A stretch of DNA of 64,000 nt from Acridotheres tristis (Eukaryota > Chordata > Aves > Passeriformes > Sturnidae). The notes beneath the pieces were generated by a model that was not told the DNA's origin, did not search any database, and saw only the letters and a program-made list of their open reading frames with translations. The stretch lies in the NCBI GenBank assembly GCA_037013685.1, contig CM072898.1, forward strand, positions 2,604,001 through 2,668,000. The letters are read 5' to 3'. The position numbers and the translations under genes were made by a program. This document shows, piece after piece, positions 11,901 through 24,012 of the stretch (within the stretch, counting starts at the first letter, position 1; every line of letters begins with the position of its first letter).

Positions 11901-13423
11901 TGGTGCTAACTCCGTAAACCTAGTCTGCATTTGGCTGTTTCATGTGGACAGATCCAGGTGGATCAGTCAGGATCTTTACTGCCACTTTGATAAACATTTC
12001 CAAGGTTTATCAAATATATTCCGTGACGTTCTTTTGTGGAGATGCTAATTTGACAGTCATCATGTGAGAAACCAAGAGTTTGCCATCTGGCCTGGCAAGA
12101 CTTCTTTCCTCCTTACTATTAATTAAACCGAGGTTATTGCAAAATTTTATTATGATGGTTTTGATTTGCCATGTGATAATGCTTGGGCTAACACAGAGGT
12201 ATGCAAATCACCTTCCATACCAGTGATCTTAATGGGAGGTGCAGCTGAGTAGCACCTCTTTGGATTCTGGTGTCAGCTCTTAATAACAAAGTTTCAGAGC
12301 CAAATCCTGCTAGCCCAACTCAGGCATCTTATCCTGGAGTGGGTTCTTCTGGTTCTGAGGGGATGGTTTCACAAGTAGGAAGACATAGCTAGAGGGGAGG
12401 AAGGGGGCAGTTTCTTGGCCACAATAGTGTCATATAATGTGCACTGGCAGGAAATCTTACTGACCACAGCTTTGCCCTGCTTAGTGAGACTGATCATTCA
12501 TAGGAAAGCAGATTGGCAGTAACAGATTCTTAGAGCACAATGAGAGAAGAAAGGAGGCAAAGGCAATAGGACTAAAGCTGAAATCATCTGCAAAAACAGC
12601 TACTGATGACAGCTGAGGTGAGAAAGAAGGAAATGAAGCTTTTCTGGTGATGTGACAGAAAGTGGCTGTAGCCTGTATCAATGAACAGGTGCAGTATTTG
12701 GCAGCTTGGATTAGAAACCTATTTCCAATCCATGCACAGACCCAGTTCAGGGCCCTTGAGTGTCAGAGGTTCTCATCCATTCTTCCATGGTCCCCAAGCT
12801 GTGACTTGGCAAATATGCTGATATTGATGGGTTTGAGGAAGTTGGCTGGGTATGAAGTTGGTTGGGTATGAAGTTGGTGAGTAGTCTTCTCCCAAGACTA
12901 ACTCTAGATATCATTCCCTTCTCTGTCAGAGACTTGAGTGTTTTACTGCTCAAAAGTAACAACTCCACAAGAAATTCAATAAAATTTATTTTTACACAAA
13001 TCCCTCAAGGTTTGAGGGACTGGAGACAGTATCAGTTTGTGATGAACAGCCAAGAGAAGTAAATAATTCTTGGGTCAGAGTGAACTCTCATTTGAAGCAG
13101 CCAAGATGGCAAAGATGTTAATGAATCTGCCCATTCAGAGAGTAATGTGTGTAAAGAGAGGCAAAAACAGCACAGGGTTACAGAGCTTTCCAGATCCTTT
13201 CTGTTTCTTTTTTATTGCTGAGGGGGACCTCCACAGAGAGGGAGAGGGCTGAAGTTCTGGACACATCTGGACACAGAGCTGGGCCTAGGGATGGTCATCC
13301 CACACTCTCTGCTGCAATTGTGTGAGAGCCAAGAACAGGGTGATGATGATACACTGTTCCCTGTTCACCTGACATCACACCCAGGTGTGCTCTTCAGTGA
13401 AGGAGACAAGCCCAGGGTTTGAT
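11901..13423. other. Gene-free stretch
   Basis: Unique-looking sequence with no coding signal. An octamer-like ATGCAAAT lies near 12201, and a small tandem repeat is listed separately at 12838-12877. No splice-flanked exon stands out. Confidence 0.5.
12838..12877. repeat. 16-base tandem repeat, about 2.5 copies
   Basis: The unit GAAGTTGGYTGGGTAT starts at 12838 and 12854, with a partial third copy at 12870. One C/T difference separates the two full copies. Confidence 0.85.
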
Positions 13424-13652
13424 GAAGGAAGGGAGGGAAGGGAGGAAGGGAGGAAGGGAGGAAGGGAGGAAGGGAAGGGAGGAAGGAAGGAAGGAAGGAA
13501 GGAAGGAAGGAAGGAAGGAAGGAAGGAAGGAAGGAAGGAAGGAAGGAAGGAAGGAAGGAAGGAAGGAAGGAAGGAAGGAAGGAAGGAAGGAAGGAAGGAA
13601 GGAAGGAAGGAAGGAAGGAAGGAAGGAAGGAAGGAAGGAAGGAAGGAAGGGA
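13424..13652. repeat. Compound GGAA / GGGAGGAA purine microsatellite
   Basis: The longest simple repeat of the window: 229 uninterrupted purines on the + strand. The left part (13424-13480) is a mixture of GGGAGGAA-type units. The right part (13481-13650) is a perfect GGAA tetramer, 42.5 copies. Long frames across it on both strands (KEGR-like and FLPS-like) are translations of the repeat and should not be annotated as proteins. Confidence 0.98.
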
Positions 13653-15149
13653 TGGATCTGTTGCACCATTGCCCTGTCCCTGGATATTTGGGTGGTGTGG
13701 AGCAGGCCTGCCCCACCAGGCAGCTGCTTTTGGCAGCTGATGGATTCATGGAAGTGAGGAAGAAGGATGCAGAAAGCTGTGGCAACATGATCCTGCTCTT
13801 TGATACCTGCACTGGACTCATGTGTCCATGAGTCTGGGACTTCAGCAGCCCATTTCCTTACTGTAGTCCCACATTATGGTCCTGTTGTCTGCTTGTAGGA
13901 TTGTCTGTGCTTCCCTGCTGTGGGAGGGAAATAGGGCCAACAGTGAAGGCCACCGTGTCTGTAGAGCACAGAGCCCACAGCTGGGTGAGACAGAGTTAGG
14001 ACAAAGTGGGGTCTACACAAATCCACAGAGCCTCTGCCCTTAGCAAGTGGAGGTTATACATAGCTGTCCCCAGGCTGTGAACAGGAAATTCTCCCATGCA
14101 AAGGTGTCCTCTCAGGCTGTCAGCAGACTCCAGCATGCTTCCCTGCCTTTGCTTATTTTATTCCATCACAGTCACCAAAGCTCTTCAGAAAGCTCTGTGT
14201 AATTCCATGGCTCTGTGAATGACTGCAGCCAAGGGCATGTAACTGGACAGTGTGCCTTACCCTGCAGAAACTCCCAAAACTCCTGCCAAGCTTGGGGAAC
14301 GGAGTGGGGGCAGGATTCTTCCTGCTCCTCTGATGTTTGCAAAATGTTATGCCTGGAGAGTGCAAGACCAGCAGGGTGTGCAGAGAACCCCTACCTTTGC
14401 TTGGGTTGTGTATTCTAGGATCTGCTGGCCAGCAGGGCTCCCAGAGACATGCAGCATCACTTCCATTCCTGCCTGAATGTAGGCCCAGAAGCTGCTTCTG
14501 CTCTAGAAAAACATGTAAGTGGAGAAAGCTGGCCAAGCCAGAGACTGTGCCTGAATTGTTTGCCATGCTTTTATAGACTGTCTAACTGGGATGGAACACA
14601 GAGCCCAGATCTTCAAAGCACTGTGTGGGGTGGCAGCTATGGGGTTCTCATTAAAGTTACTAGGCATCACATGGCAAAACTTCTGTGGCAGCAGTGTGTT
14701 TGTGCAGAGGAGCTGCTGGGGCAGTGGAAACAGGGAAGTGTATGGAGGAAAATGAACTCTACCATGCCTGAAATAGCAAGACCTCACAGAATTTCAGCCA
14801 TAGGACCAGTGTCTTTTTTGTAAGGAGCAATTGGAGTAGTTATCACAGGAGATGTAAAGGAATATGTGAAATGTAAGGATTTATTGTCAACACATGAGAT
14901 GCTTCAAATTCATTGCAAAGGTGGAGAGCTTTCTAAAGAACTTGGAGGAATGAAATGGAGTAAATTGGATGAATGTGATGGGGAAGGCAGAGCATCCACC
15001 TTTCCAGAGAAGAGGTTCTCAGACAATGTCTTCACAAGGTGTGGAGCATGGCAGTGAGCATAGTCAGAGAGTAAGAAAGAAGACACTGATGGGTGAAGAC
15101 TCAGTGCAGACAAACTTTCTTTTTTGTACTGTTTTGATGTGAACTAACT
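13653..15149. other. Gene-free stretch
   Basis: Several overlapping frames of 60-140 codons occur on both strands around 14150-14820, but they overlap one another in many frames and show no domain or splice support. I see no real gene. Confidence 0.5.
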
Positions 15150-15248
15150 ACTATTATCCTAATTTTACTATTGGGGACAGACAGCTTGTGTGACATGCTC
15201 AATGGGCATGTCTGTGTCAGAGTGAGAAACTCCACCTGGATCTCTCAC
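15150..15248 (-). repeat. MIR/CORE-SINE-like element, reversed
   Basis: Read on the + strand, the order of blocks matches the reverse complement of a MIR-type SINE: ATTATCCTAATTTTAC, then GGGGACAGAC, then TGTGACATGCTCAA, then GTGTCAGAGTGAGAAACT, then CCACCTGGATCTCTCA. The blocks follow the expected order and approximate spacing. The element is strongly diverged, as expected for a family that predates the split of mammals and birds. Confidence 0.5.
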
Positions 15249-18200
15249 TTGTGAGGGCTGTTGTTATTAGGACTTTGTCCTTCTGACTTCAAGCAAAGAT
15301 TGACTTTGTCTGTGTCCAGATTGACTTTGTCTCCTTTCTATGCCTACAAATGGTAAGTTTTTTGACAAATCAACAAAACAAAAAGTCACTCCTCCAGATA
15401 GTACATCCAATCATCCAAGTGCTGTGGCATGGTGTACCTTACAGGAGTCTGCAATTAGTACAAGTAATTACCCCGTGCTGCAAAAACTGTTAGACATCAC
15501 TGGTTAAGAATACAGATGAAACTTTCACCTTGTTTACCAAGTACCTGATGTTTTCCTTTACAGAGTGGATTTGGGTGATATCTGCAGGATAAATTAACTT
15601 AAAATCAAGATGAACTCTACAAACTCCTTGATGCTATTGTCATGTTTCGGCCACTGCTGGAGGTTTCATACCAGTACAGACAAGTCAGGGAAATAATTAG
15701 GTAGGAAAAGTAGTCATCAGCTTTGCAGAGGAGTTCCTTGTGGTTGTCAGAGTTTGCCTCCTTCATTCAAAAAGGTTTAAAAAGCTGACAAAGGAGTGGA
15801 TAGCCATAGCTTGTTGGATATTTGCAGATCTGTAGGCACGTTCTTGATCTTCAGTTCACTGAAGATCTGCAGAAGAGGGATATTCCAAAGGAGCCATTCA
15901 CTCCTAAGGCACAAGATACCTGGGGCAATCCAACAGTCCCATTAAAAGCACAGCAGCTACTGAAACCCCAGCTCTCAGTGGAAGAGCCCATCATTTTGAT
16001 TCCAGTTCCCAAACCTACTACTGACTTCTGCTGCTCCAGATTTGTGCTATGGGTTGCTGCTTTTAACCTGACAGTGTTGCCAGAGGCACTGTGCACCTGG
16101 CATTTCATGACACCAAGGGCACAGCCATTAATTGAAATTCATCAGGCAAACTGCCACTTGTGCTTGCTGTGACTGTTTTCAGCTCTGAAGCAAAGCTGAC
16201 AATTTCTGCTGGTTTCTCAGATCTCCTGTGGAGTTTTTTTAATTAATATTTGTGAGGTACTTAGATGCTTTCAGGTTTATGGTGATCCCAAGAAGTATTA
16301 TTACTGTTGTATTATTAAGACTAATAATACTGCTAATAACCTTGGTGAGCCCGGCAAAATTCAATTTGACTAAAATCCTTGCCACAGATGAAAAAAACTA
16401 ACTCCAGGGATGTGAGGGGGTACGTGACTCAGTTACCAGTAACTTCTGTTTACAAGGGGCAGGAAGAGTATATTTGCTCAAATGAAAAAGGTCAAGGCAG
16501 AGGCCCATTTGCTGTTTGTTAATAAGTAATCTAAAGTACAGCACAACTTTACTGTAACAAATCATCTTGGCTTAGCTTTTCTTCCATCACCATTATTTCT
16601 AGTTCTGGACTAAAATACCAGTTAAAAATAATCCACATTCTCATACATTATTTTCAACATCTCCAGATCTATTGAGAGGGTTTGTAATCAGGGACAACAG
16701 CAACAATGACAACAGCAAAATCTTTTCCATATATCTTCCAGTGTTTGTCTCAGCATACTGAAGGCAATCAAGGTTGAAATATCAGATAGGGTATTATTTA
16801 TCTCCTGGAAATTCTCCTTTGGGCTCAGACCTGTGCATCTTCTCTATAGAATTGTGCCAGTCAAGAGCTGAGGTGCAGCTGGCCTGCTTACAGACACTAC
16901 ACTAAGTTACTAATGTAATTTAAAAAAACACCTACGTCACCTCTGTAGCTGGCTCACAGTCAACAGTTAAAATTCAAACATGGGTGCTACAGCACATCCT
17001 TGTTCCAAGTGACTGAGCATAAGTGTACTTTATGCGTTGTGACCCATGTTCTGCCATTGTTTTTTGCAAAAAAACACAGTCATTTTCTAAGAAACACTTG
17101 TCTTTAGATACCAAACAGTATTATGGAAAAGAGATAGGTCTGTGCTTTGTGATTCATCCACTGGCTGCAGATAGGATTCCCTAGAAAAGGTTTTGCCATT
17201 AGAGCCACTTATCATAAAAGTAATACTTGTGATACCTGCCAGCTAACCACAGCTTCTCAGCTGTGCTCCTGTCCTTCAGTGGCCTGGCCTGAGGCACATA
17301 TCCAGTCCTCAAAATAGGGGATGTGATGGACACAGGGCTGGAGCAGCCATAACCAAAGTGCAGCCAGCAGGGCAGGGCTGGTGTGGCCCCACAGTGCCAC
17401 TGCCTGAGGGTGGTCTGCCCCAGCTGTGGTTATTTCTCAAGGGAGGGTGGCACATATACAGCACACACCACACACACACAAGATCACCTTTGGGAACAGA
17501 AATCATGCAGCCTGCAGGTGACAATTCCTAGCTTCCTGGAATGCAATTTGAAAGGCAATGATCCTTTAACAAATCAACGACCCCACTTCAGCAGTCCCAA
17601 CTGCCTGTTAACCCTGGGGGAGGGAGAGAGGTTGGAGGGGAAAGGTTGTCTCTGCAGAGCAGGTCGTGTTTGGCTGTGAAGTCAGAGCATCTTTCAAGAG
17701 CTAGACCTTTAATAGGATCTTCCTGAGCTCTGTAGTCATAGAGGGAGCAGGGCCTGCCTCCATCCAAGGCTTGGCCACACAAGCAGGAGAGGGAAGGAAT
17801 GGCTTTGTATCAAGCTGCTCATCTGCACCAAGCAGAAGACAATGAGGCTGAGCAGCAGATTCTGATGTGAAGGAACAGAATATACTGGGAAGAATATGTG
17901 AGATGTGTTGTAGGGTCTTTGTAGCGGGAGGAAAAGAGGATTCATGCAACTGAGTGCTCACACACATCGGGAGGCAGCACCAGTGGCTTCTTGCTGCCAG
18001 GAAAGAGATATTTTGGGTGCCCCAGAGCCCTCGTGTTTGCCTCACTGTGTTCTGTGTCTAGGATGAGAGGGAGGGGAGTGGAGGACACACAGTGTCCTAG
18101 GGAAGCAGGCATCATTGATGCTGCCCTATGTGTCTGTGCCTGCATGATGGGTTTCACGTGGGTGGTTGGCAAGCAGTACAGATCCTTGAACTGACCTGTG

Positions 18201-21200
18201 TGTGCAGGATGCTCATCCCAGAAAACCTGGTGTCAGAAACAGGGAGTTAAGTGAAACTGATGCTCACTTTTATGACATCTGGCAGAGCTGGGGATTTTGG
18301 CAAATATCTTGTAGCTTAAGCAAGGCTAGAAGGATGGCAAAAGTCCAGATCCTGTGCTTCTATGCTGCTCTGGCAGAGGACATGGCTATGCTGTGCATCA
18401 CATGTCATGGTAGGGAGAGCAGTAAGTGTTACTAGATGGCAGACTTTGCAGAATCAGGATGTCACATGAAAATTCAGCTTGCATGTTAGGTACACATTTG
18501 CTGCAGCAGCATACACTCAGGGTGGTAGCATTTTGTGCTCCCTTCCCTGGATTGTGTGCTATTTCCTCATGTTGTGCTTTGTTCTGGGTAACATCTGTTG
18601 TTTCTAAGTTGCCTAGCAAGTTGCAGGAGTCTTTAACAACACTGATTTGCTGCACTCTTTCTCTAAAAACCAGGCGATGATTTAATTCTTCCTCTTATAG
18701 CAGTGGAAAAACTGGGGTACCAGGATGTGCTACCTGAGCAGTGGGATTAGCTAGAAAATGTTAAGTATTCCCTGAACCTAAGCCTGAGTATTAGTCATCA
18801 CTACCATGTCACCCCTCAGTGGCATCATGGCAGTGAGCTTCTGGACTGAACAGTCTCTTGCACACAAAGGTGGGGCTTTTCATGAAAAGCGAGCCCAGTG
18901 CTGCCAGCACCACTGTAGAGACATACACTTTGTTCTAACTGGTAGCCAGGATGCCTGGGAAAAAATGCAGGTGGTTTCAGACAACCATAAGTAGCCTATT
19001 ATCACAGAGGAGAGGAGGAAGAAACCCTGGGAATTTTCCCCATGACCATCTGTTAATTTTCCCCTGAAGCTGTTAGTGATTTGCACAGGGTGGGCCTGCA
19101 AACAGTGCTGTGAATCAGAGCTCTGCACTGCCATGGCTGCACCAGGTGATCTTCACTGCTGGGGGACAGCACAGTGACCTGCTTCCTCAGCTTCATGCAC
19201 CCTGGCATCCACCAGCCTCAGAGAAAGTTATTTTCCTTTTCCACCCCTGCAGTATCCATAGCCCTCTTAATGGTGGTCTTGGGGTTGGACCCACCACTGA
19301 CTGTGTTCTGCTTCTGCCTTGTACTGGAGGAGCCAAATTTCTCAGAGCAGCAGCTCTGGTGATGTAGAGCTCAGTCAGTAGCTGCTCCAGCTTTTAGCTA
19401 GGGAGTCCCTAATATTGCCTGTGATGACAAAGGCAGTAGAAGTCCAAAGATGAGTTGTGGCATTAGTCATAAAGCCGTGGTGGAGCTTGCTTTGGCTGAA
19501 GTGCACAATTCAGGAGCACATTCTCAGCTTTCTCTTTCTTTTTGTCATTCTTCTGAGGTATCAGAAAGAGGTTTTGCCTCCAGATCATGGCATGAAAGCA
19601 ATGTGGATAGCTTTGCTCTTTATCATGTCATCTCAGATGGAAGTCTGAGAGCATTTATGAGAAACAACTTAGCCTGTGGCTCTCTGCTGGTATTTTTGGT
19701 GTGTATACTGGGTGTGCTGATTGGTTTCCAAAGGAATGCCCTCAGCACTGCAGCAAATAGGAGATTCACTATGGAAGAGTTCTTGAATAAGTGAAACTTA
19801 GAAATAACCTCTGCTTTGCATTTATAAGCAAGATACTGCATTTTTCAAAGCATGTTTGTGTATTTGGTCCTCCAGGGCAGAATTATCAATTTCTACCATC
19901 ACAAATATATTTTTTTTAGTAAAAATGGAAACCAGCCAGACAAATCTGCACACTGTCATGAATTTGGTCCAGATGGAAGCATGTTCAGTTGGATGTTTCC
20001 TCAGAGAAATGCAATAATTTGTGCATTTTTATGGCAAAATCATTCTTCTATGAGCGATGTAGACACAGAAATAATTTTGCTATGTAAAGATATAAATGCA
20101 ATTTCCCCCCTATTTTAGAAGAAACAAGGCTGTTTGCTCTCCCCCCAGATTTGGTCCTGAATGGGACAAATGCACCACTAGTTGTTAGGAAGAGAGCATT
20201 ATCAGGGAGGAAGCTGATGTGCTATTTGGGTAGGGGAGGACTTTGTTTCCCTTTAGCAATAGCAGCAGCAGTGCAGATTTTCCTAATGACTTTGTCACTT
20301 AGCTCATGTTAATTCATGACGTGCCTCATATCAAACACCAAGACCTGAGTGCCTAGGCTAAGGATGTGGTATATCCATTTGCAGATGTAATTGCAAGCCT
20401 TTTAAAGCTATATTGTACTTTGATATCTCAGTATTAAGCTCTGTGTTTCTTATTTCTAGAGCCCAGCTCCTGATTTTAGAGCCAGCAATCCCTTCAGCAT
20501 GCCTGAGGCAAGCCTGACACTTCCACACAAGGATCAAAGCATTCAGGGTGGTGACCAGAGAAATTAATAGGGAAATTTTAAGACTTAAATGCTACTGCTG
20601 CAGTGATCCAGACTTCTGGAAGCAGCCTTCTGTCACAGCACAAATACCTAATGTGAAATGTGGATTACCAGCAGCCAGGAGGTGACAAACAGGGTCACTG
20701 TTCTCTGGAGGCTGTTTGTTCTCAGCTGCCACCTCTAGCAGAGCACCGAAGCCTCAAGGCTGGGAGCTGAGCATTCAGGGCCAGTGCTCTGCTGAGGAGC
20801 TGCTGCTCTGGAACATCATTATTGCACCAGTGGTGAGCTGAGCATGGCTGTCCTACCTCCTGGCAGTTTGAGATTCTGGACTCTGCTCTCAGCATTGTTT
20901 ATGCATTTTACATGAAACAGTCACCAGGTAACATATAATCCCTGATCAAAGCCCTCGGGGGATTTAGGCAAAGCAACGCCTAGTTTCTTGATCCTGATCA
21001 GACATAGGTGTGAATTGGGCTGAGCTGCTTGGCCTTGTCAGGACTAGGGCAGTTCTGGGCATGCATGAAGGTGCAAATCTAGATCTTCTGAGCTTGAAAG
21101 TATTAAAGTAAGCTGGAGACTGAAGGGGCCAGCTAGTGGGAAAGATCTAGGAGCTGCAGGGATGTGTATATGACAGTGTTTCAATCCAAAGTGCAGATTT

Positions 21201-21514
21201 CAGGTAAAACATCAGGTAACAAATTCCCCTTATAGGGAAACCATTGTTGTGAAGATTCCTGGAATCTGTTTCAGTGAATTTCAAGTGAAATTCATTTACA
21301 TAACCATCTCATGTGCTTTGTTAAAAAATCCCATCCTAGCCACTGCATTTGCTCAGATTTTTTTTATGCTGGGCTGCATGTGCTGAGCTGCACATATGAA
21401 TAGCTTGTTATTCTTACCAAGCATGACGACTACTGTAGTGAAATCAAGAGCAACCTGCTCTAATGTAAACTGATTTCACATTGCTCCTGGCAGTCCCAGC
21501 TACCTCACCTAATG
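15249..21514. other. Gene-free stretch
   Basis: About 6.3 kb of unique-looking DNA. A perfect 15-base repeat, AGATTGACTTTGTCT, occurs at 15298-15312 and 15318-15332. Nested AT-rich inverted repeats lie at 16294-16331 and are listed separately. A frame ending at 19794 encodes a hydrophobic segment but has no other support. No RNA gene is recognisable. Confidence 0.5.
16294..16331. repeat. Overlapping perfect inverted repeats
   Basis: GTATTATTA (16309-16317) pairs perfectly with TAATAATAC (16322-16330) across the 4-base loop AGAC. The copy upstream, AGTATTATTA (16294-16303), also pairs perfectly with TAATAATACT (16322-16331). Two mutually exclusive hairpins therefore share the same right arm. 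Confidence 0.85.
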
Positions 21515-21585
21515 TCTTTTTTTTTGGCCAGTCTTTTTCTCTTTCTCCTTTTTTCTTTCCTTTTTTTTCCCTCTCCCCCCCCCCC
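21515..21585. repeat. Pyrimidine-rich low-complexity tract
   Basis: A T- and C-rich tract interrupted only by a short GGCCAG. It ends in a run of 11 C residues at 21575-21585. It supplies the GEREKKGKK-like part of the 241-codon minus-strand frame at 21444-22169, which I regard as a chance frame. Confidence 0.85.
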
Positions 21586-22772
21586 ACGGAAGACACACCC
21601 TGTGTTGCACTAGTGTCTGTGACCTGCAGATGTGCTTCTCTGCTATTATCCTTCATGCATTCCAAAGCCACTTGGGCCCTCCAGCAAATATAGATTCCAG
21701 CTGCCTGTCCACTGCAGGGATAAGGTCTGTAATGTCTTTGATGATTGTACCCAAGGATTCTTACCTGCAGAGCACCACAGATGTGTGTCTGGCTCTTGAT
21801 GTGGCTGTTGCATCTCTCTGATACCCCACCTGCATGTTTGCAGTGCTGCAGGGCTGGATAAATGTGGACAGAGAGAAGCTTTTTCAGAATGACAGTCCTG
21901 CCAGGTTGAACACATGCAGATACCCAGTGGGAAGCAGTTGTGTTGGTTGGGGAGTGGGGGACTTGGGGGAGTGGATTTGGGCCAAAAGTGCCATGGGAGA
22001 AGCAGTCCAATTTGCTGATCATAGTTGCCAGATCAGTGTGTGTGATGGATGTGATATAAATTACCATTGATACATAAATACCACAACAGCATTTTAATGA
22101 GGTGTTTTCTAGTAGCACTTGTCCAGGCTGGTAGGGTAATGTTAAGGCTGGAGAAGTATCTCCAAGCAAGCTCCTTGGCTAAACTTTGATAAGCATGGTG
22201 TCACCCAAGATCTAACTACAATTTGTTTGGATGTTTTGCTTACTAGTTTCTCAACATACTTTCAAATAGGTTTGGGGTTTTACTTTATTTACTTATTTAT
22301 TCCTTTTTGGCCCAGGTTTTATGTTGGTGTCACCAAAAGCAACTAATGCAGAGATCTGCATTTATTATTTTTAATGCACAAATCTGGTGCCTTTTCTGAA
22401 GTTCGTCGTTTTTCTGACAACAATAAGCATACAGAAGGGCTGAGGGCTGGGGGAATTTGGGTCTGTGACCCACAGGAGTGATCTGTGTCTCTCCAGAGAC
22501 ACCAGCAGGTCAATCTATATATCCTATATATCTCAATATCCTGGCCCACTTTTCGAGTGACACACCTGGTGTAGTTGTGCTGTTTGGAGGCATGGTCTGC
22601 CATGCCTCAATGTTTGCAGCAGGTTCTGCTGAGACTCAGCAACCAACTTTGGTTGTGGTTTTGTCATGGCAGCAGCTATTTTCCTGAACTTCTGGCAGCT
22701 TGGGCCGCTGGACAAATGGCTGCACAAACAATATGTGTGCCAACAGCGTGTTGGCTGGGATGCAGCTGAATG
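21586..22772. other. Gene-free stretch
   Basis: Unique sequence apart from short AT-rich runs. Its only long open frame is the minus-strand one described with the adjacent pyrimidine tract. Nothing supports a gene. Confidence 0.5.
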
Positions 22773-22848
22773 CACACACACACAACCAGAGTGTGTGAGA
22801 GTGTGTGTTTGTGTGTGTGAGTGTGTGTTTGTGTGTGTGAGTGTGTGA
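22773..22848. repeat. CA run followed by higher-order GT repeat
   Basis: A short CA run (22773-22784) is followed by a GT-rich array. Within the array a 20-base unit, GTGTGTGTTTGTGTGTGTGA, is perfectly duplicated at 22801-22820 and 22821-22840 with a partial third copy. The CA run and the GT array are complementary and could fold back on each other. Confidence 0.9.
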
Positions 22849-23508
22849 AGAGTTGCTCAGTGCTGCACACACTCCCTCTGTGTCCTGCTCTGTGCAGTGT
22901 ATGAGAACCTGGAAGGTTGTCCCCACATACCTGGGATCACAGGCTGCTCCACAGCCATGTGCAAGGGACAGTGGGAATGGAGATGGGCTGTGGTATCTAT
23001 GCTAACAAATCACGAGTGAGGAAAATCCTGAAGCAGAGGTTCTGTTTGGAGGCAACATCTCAGGTGTTGCTTTCAGGTGAAAACAATGTTTTCATTAGAA
23101 AACCTCTCAACATGTTGAGTTGCTACCACAAGAATATGTGAGAGCATATATCCAAAACAAAGCCGAGAAATAGTCTTTCTACTGCTAGCTCTGAACTGAG
23201 GAGGTTTTTTTCAAATTTGACTCCTATCTGGAGGCAGAACCTCTTTTCTGCTTAGTTTTAAGATCTGTGAGAGGAAATATCTTTAATCTTTATACACAAT
23301 ATCGCTGAAGTGAAGTCTCTTGACTGAAGCTGTGATGGTAGTCAGAATTCATTCATATTATAAATAAATAAATAATTGGCAGGCAACCACAGTACTGGTA
23401 ACAGCTCCCATTCTTTCTGGGGAATCATTTACTCCACAAGACTCTCCCTGATTAACAGCTATAAAAACAAACAAAAAAGCCCAACAAAACTGACACAAAA
23501 TAATATTA
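22849..23508. other. Gene-free stretch
   Basis: No coding signal. It holds an AAAT tetranucleotide run of about four units near 23359-23375 and an A-rich tract at 23462-23500, directly beside the CR1 3' end. Confidence 0.55.
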
Positions 23509-24012
23509 GTTGGAAGGGACATCATGAGGGCTGTACACCAACCTCCTCAAAGCAGGGCTAACCTCAGCATTTGCTTAGGCTGCTCAGGGCTTTGTCCATT
23601 ACATTTTTGAAATCTCCAAGGATGGGGATTTCACAAACCTCTCTGGGCACCTGCTCGAGTTTAACTGCTCTTGTTTTGAAAAATTTCTTCTGTGGTGTTC
23701 ATTGCAATTTCTTTTGTTCTTGTGCTGTTCTTCCCTGCAGATTTGGCATTGCCCATCAGCACTGCAAAGGCATGCTGCTCACTGTCACACAGGTTTATTC
23801 TGTGTCAGGTGCAGACTTTACATTTGTCCTTGATGAATTTCAACAGATTTCTTTCATGTTTGACTTCCAGATTGCTGAAGACCACCTGAATGGCTGCCTT
23901 GTCCTCCAGCATAATGACATAGAACCTCAATTCAGTGTCCTGCACAGACTTGCTGAAGAACCATTATTTTCTGTCATCTAGATTCCTGCTGAAGACTGGC
24001 CCTAGTGTTGTC
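23509..24012 (-). mobile_element. Degraded CR1 LINE 3' fragment
   Basis: The + strand opens with GTTGGAAGGGACATCATGAG, the reverse complement of the bird CR1 3' terminus. The order of the CR1 3' region then follows: a block equivalent to 'ccaacctcct.aaagcagg', a 'tccaaggatggggattt' block, a 'cctctctgggcacctg' block, and a block near 23805 like 'caggtgcagactttacatttg'. It ends at 'gctgaagactggccctagt' (about 23988-24006). CR1 is a non-LTR retrotransposon, and this part corresponds to the end of the reverse transcriptase frame plus the 3' UTR. The copy is truncated at its 5' end, carries indels and stop codons, and cannot be active. The + strand open frame at 23571-23981 is antisense to the LINE and is not a gene. 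Confidence 0.88.

Noticed and set aside
13375..13831. 148-codon frames on both strands rich in KEGR or FLPS
   Set aside because: Translations of the GGAA/GGGAGGAA array; both strands are open only because the repeat lacks stop codons.
19450..19794. 115-codon + strand frame with a membrane-like segment (LLVFLVCILGVLIGF)
   Set aside because: A single hydrophobic run in one frame is common by chance; the rest has no recognisable character and no exon signals were found.
21444..22169. 241-codon minus-strand frame, the longest in the window
   Set aside because: No domain is recognisable, its C-terminal basic run comes from a pyrimidine tract, and the composition elsewhere is random-looking.
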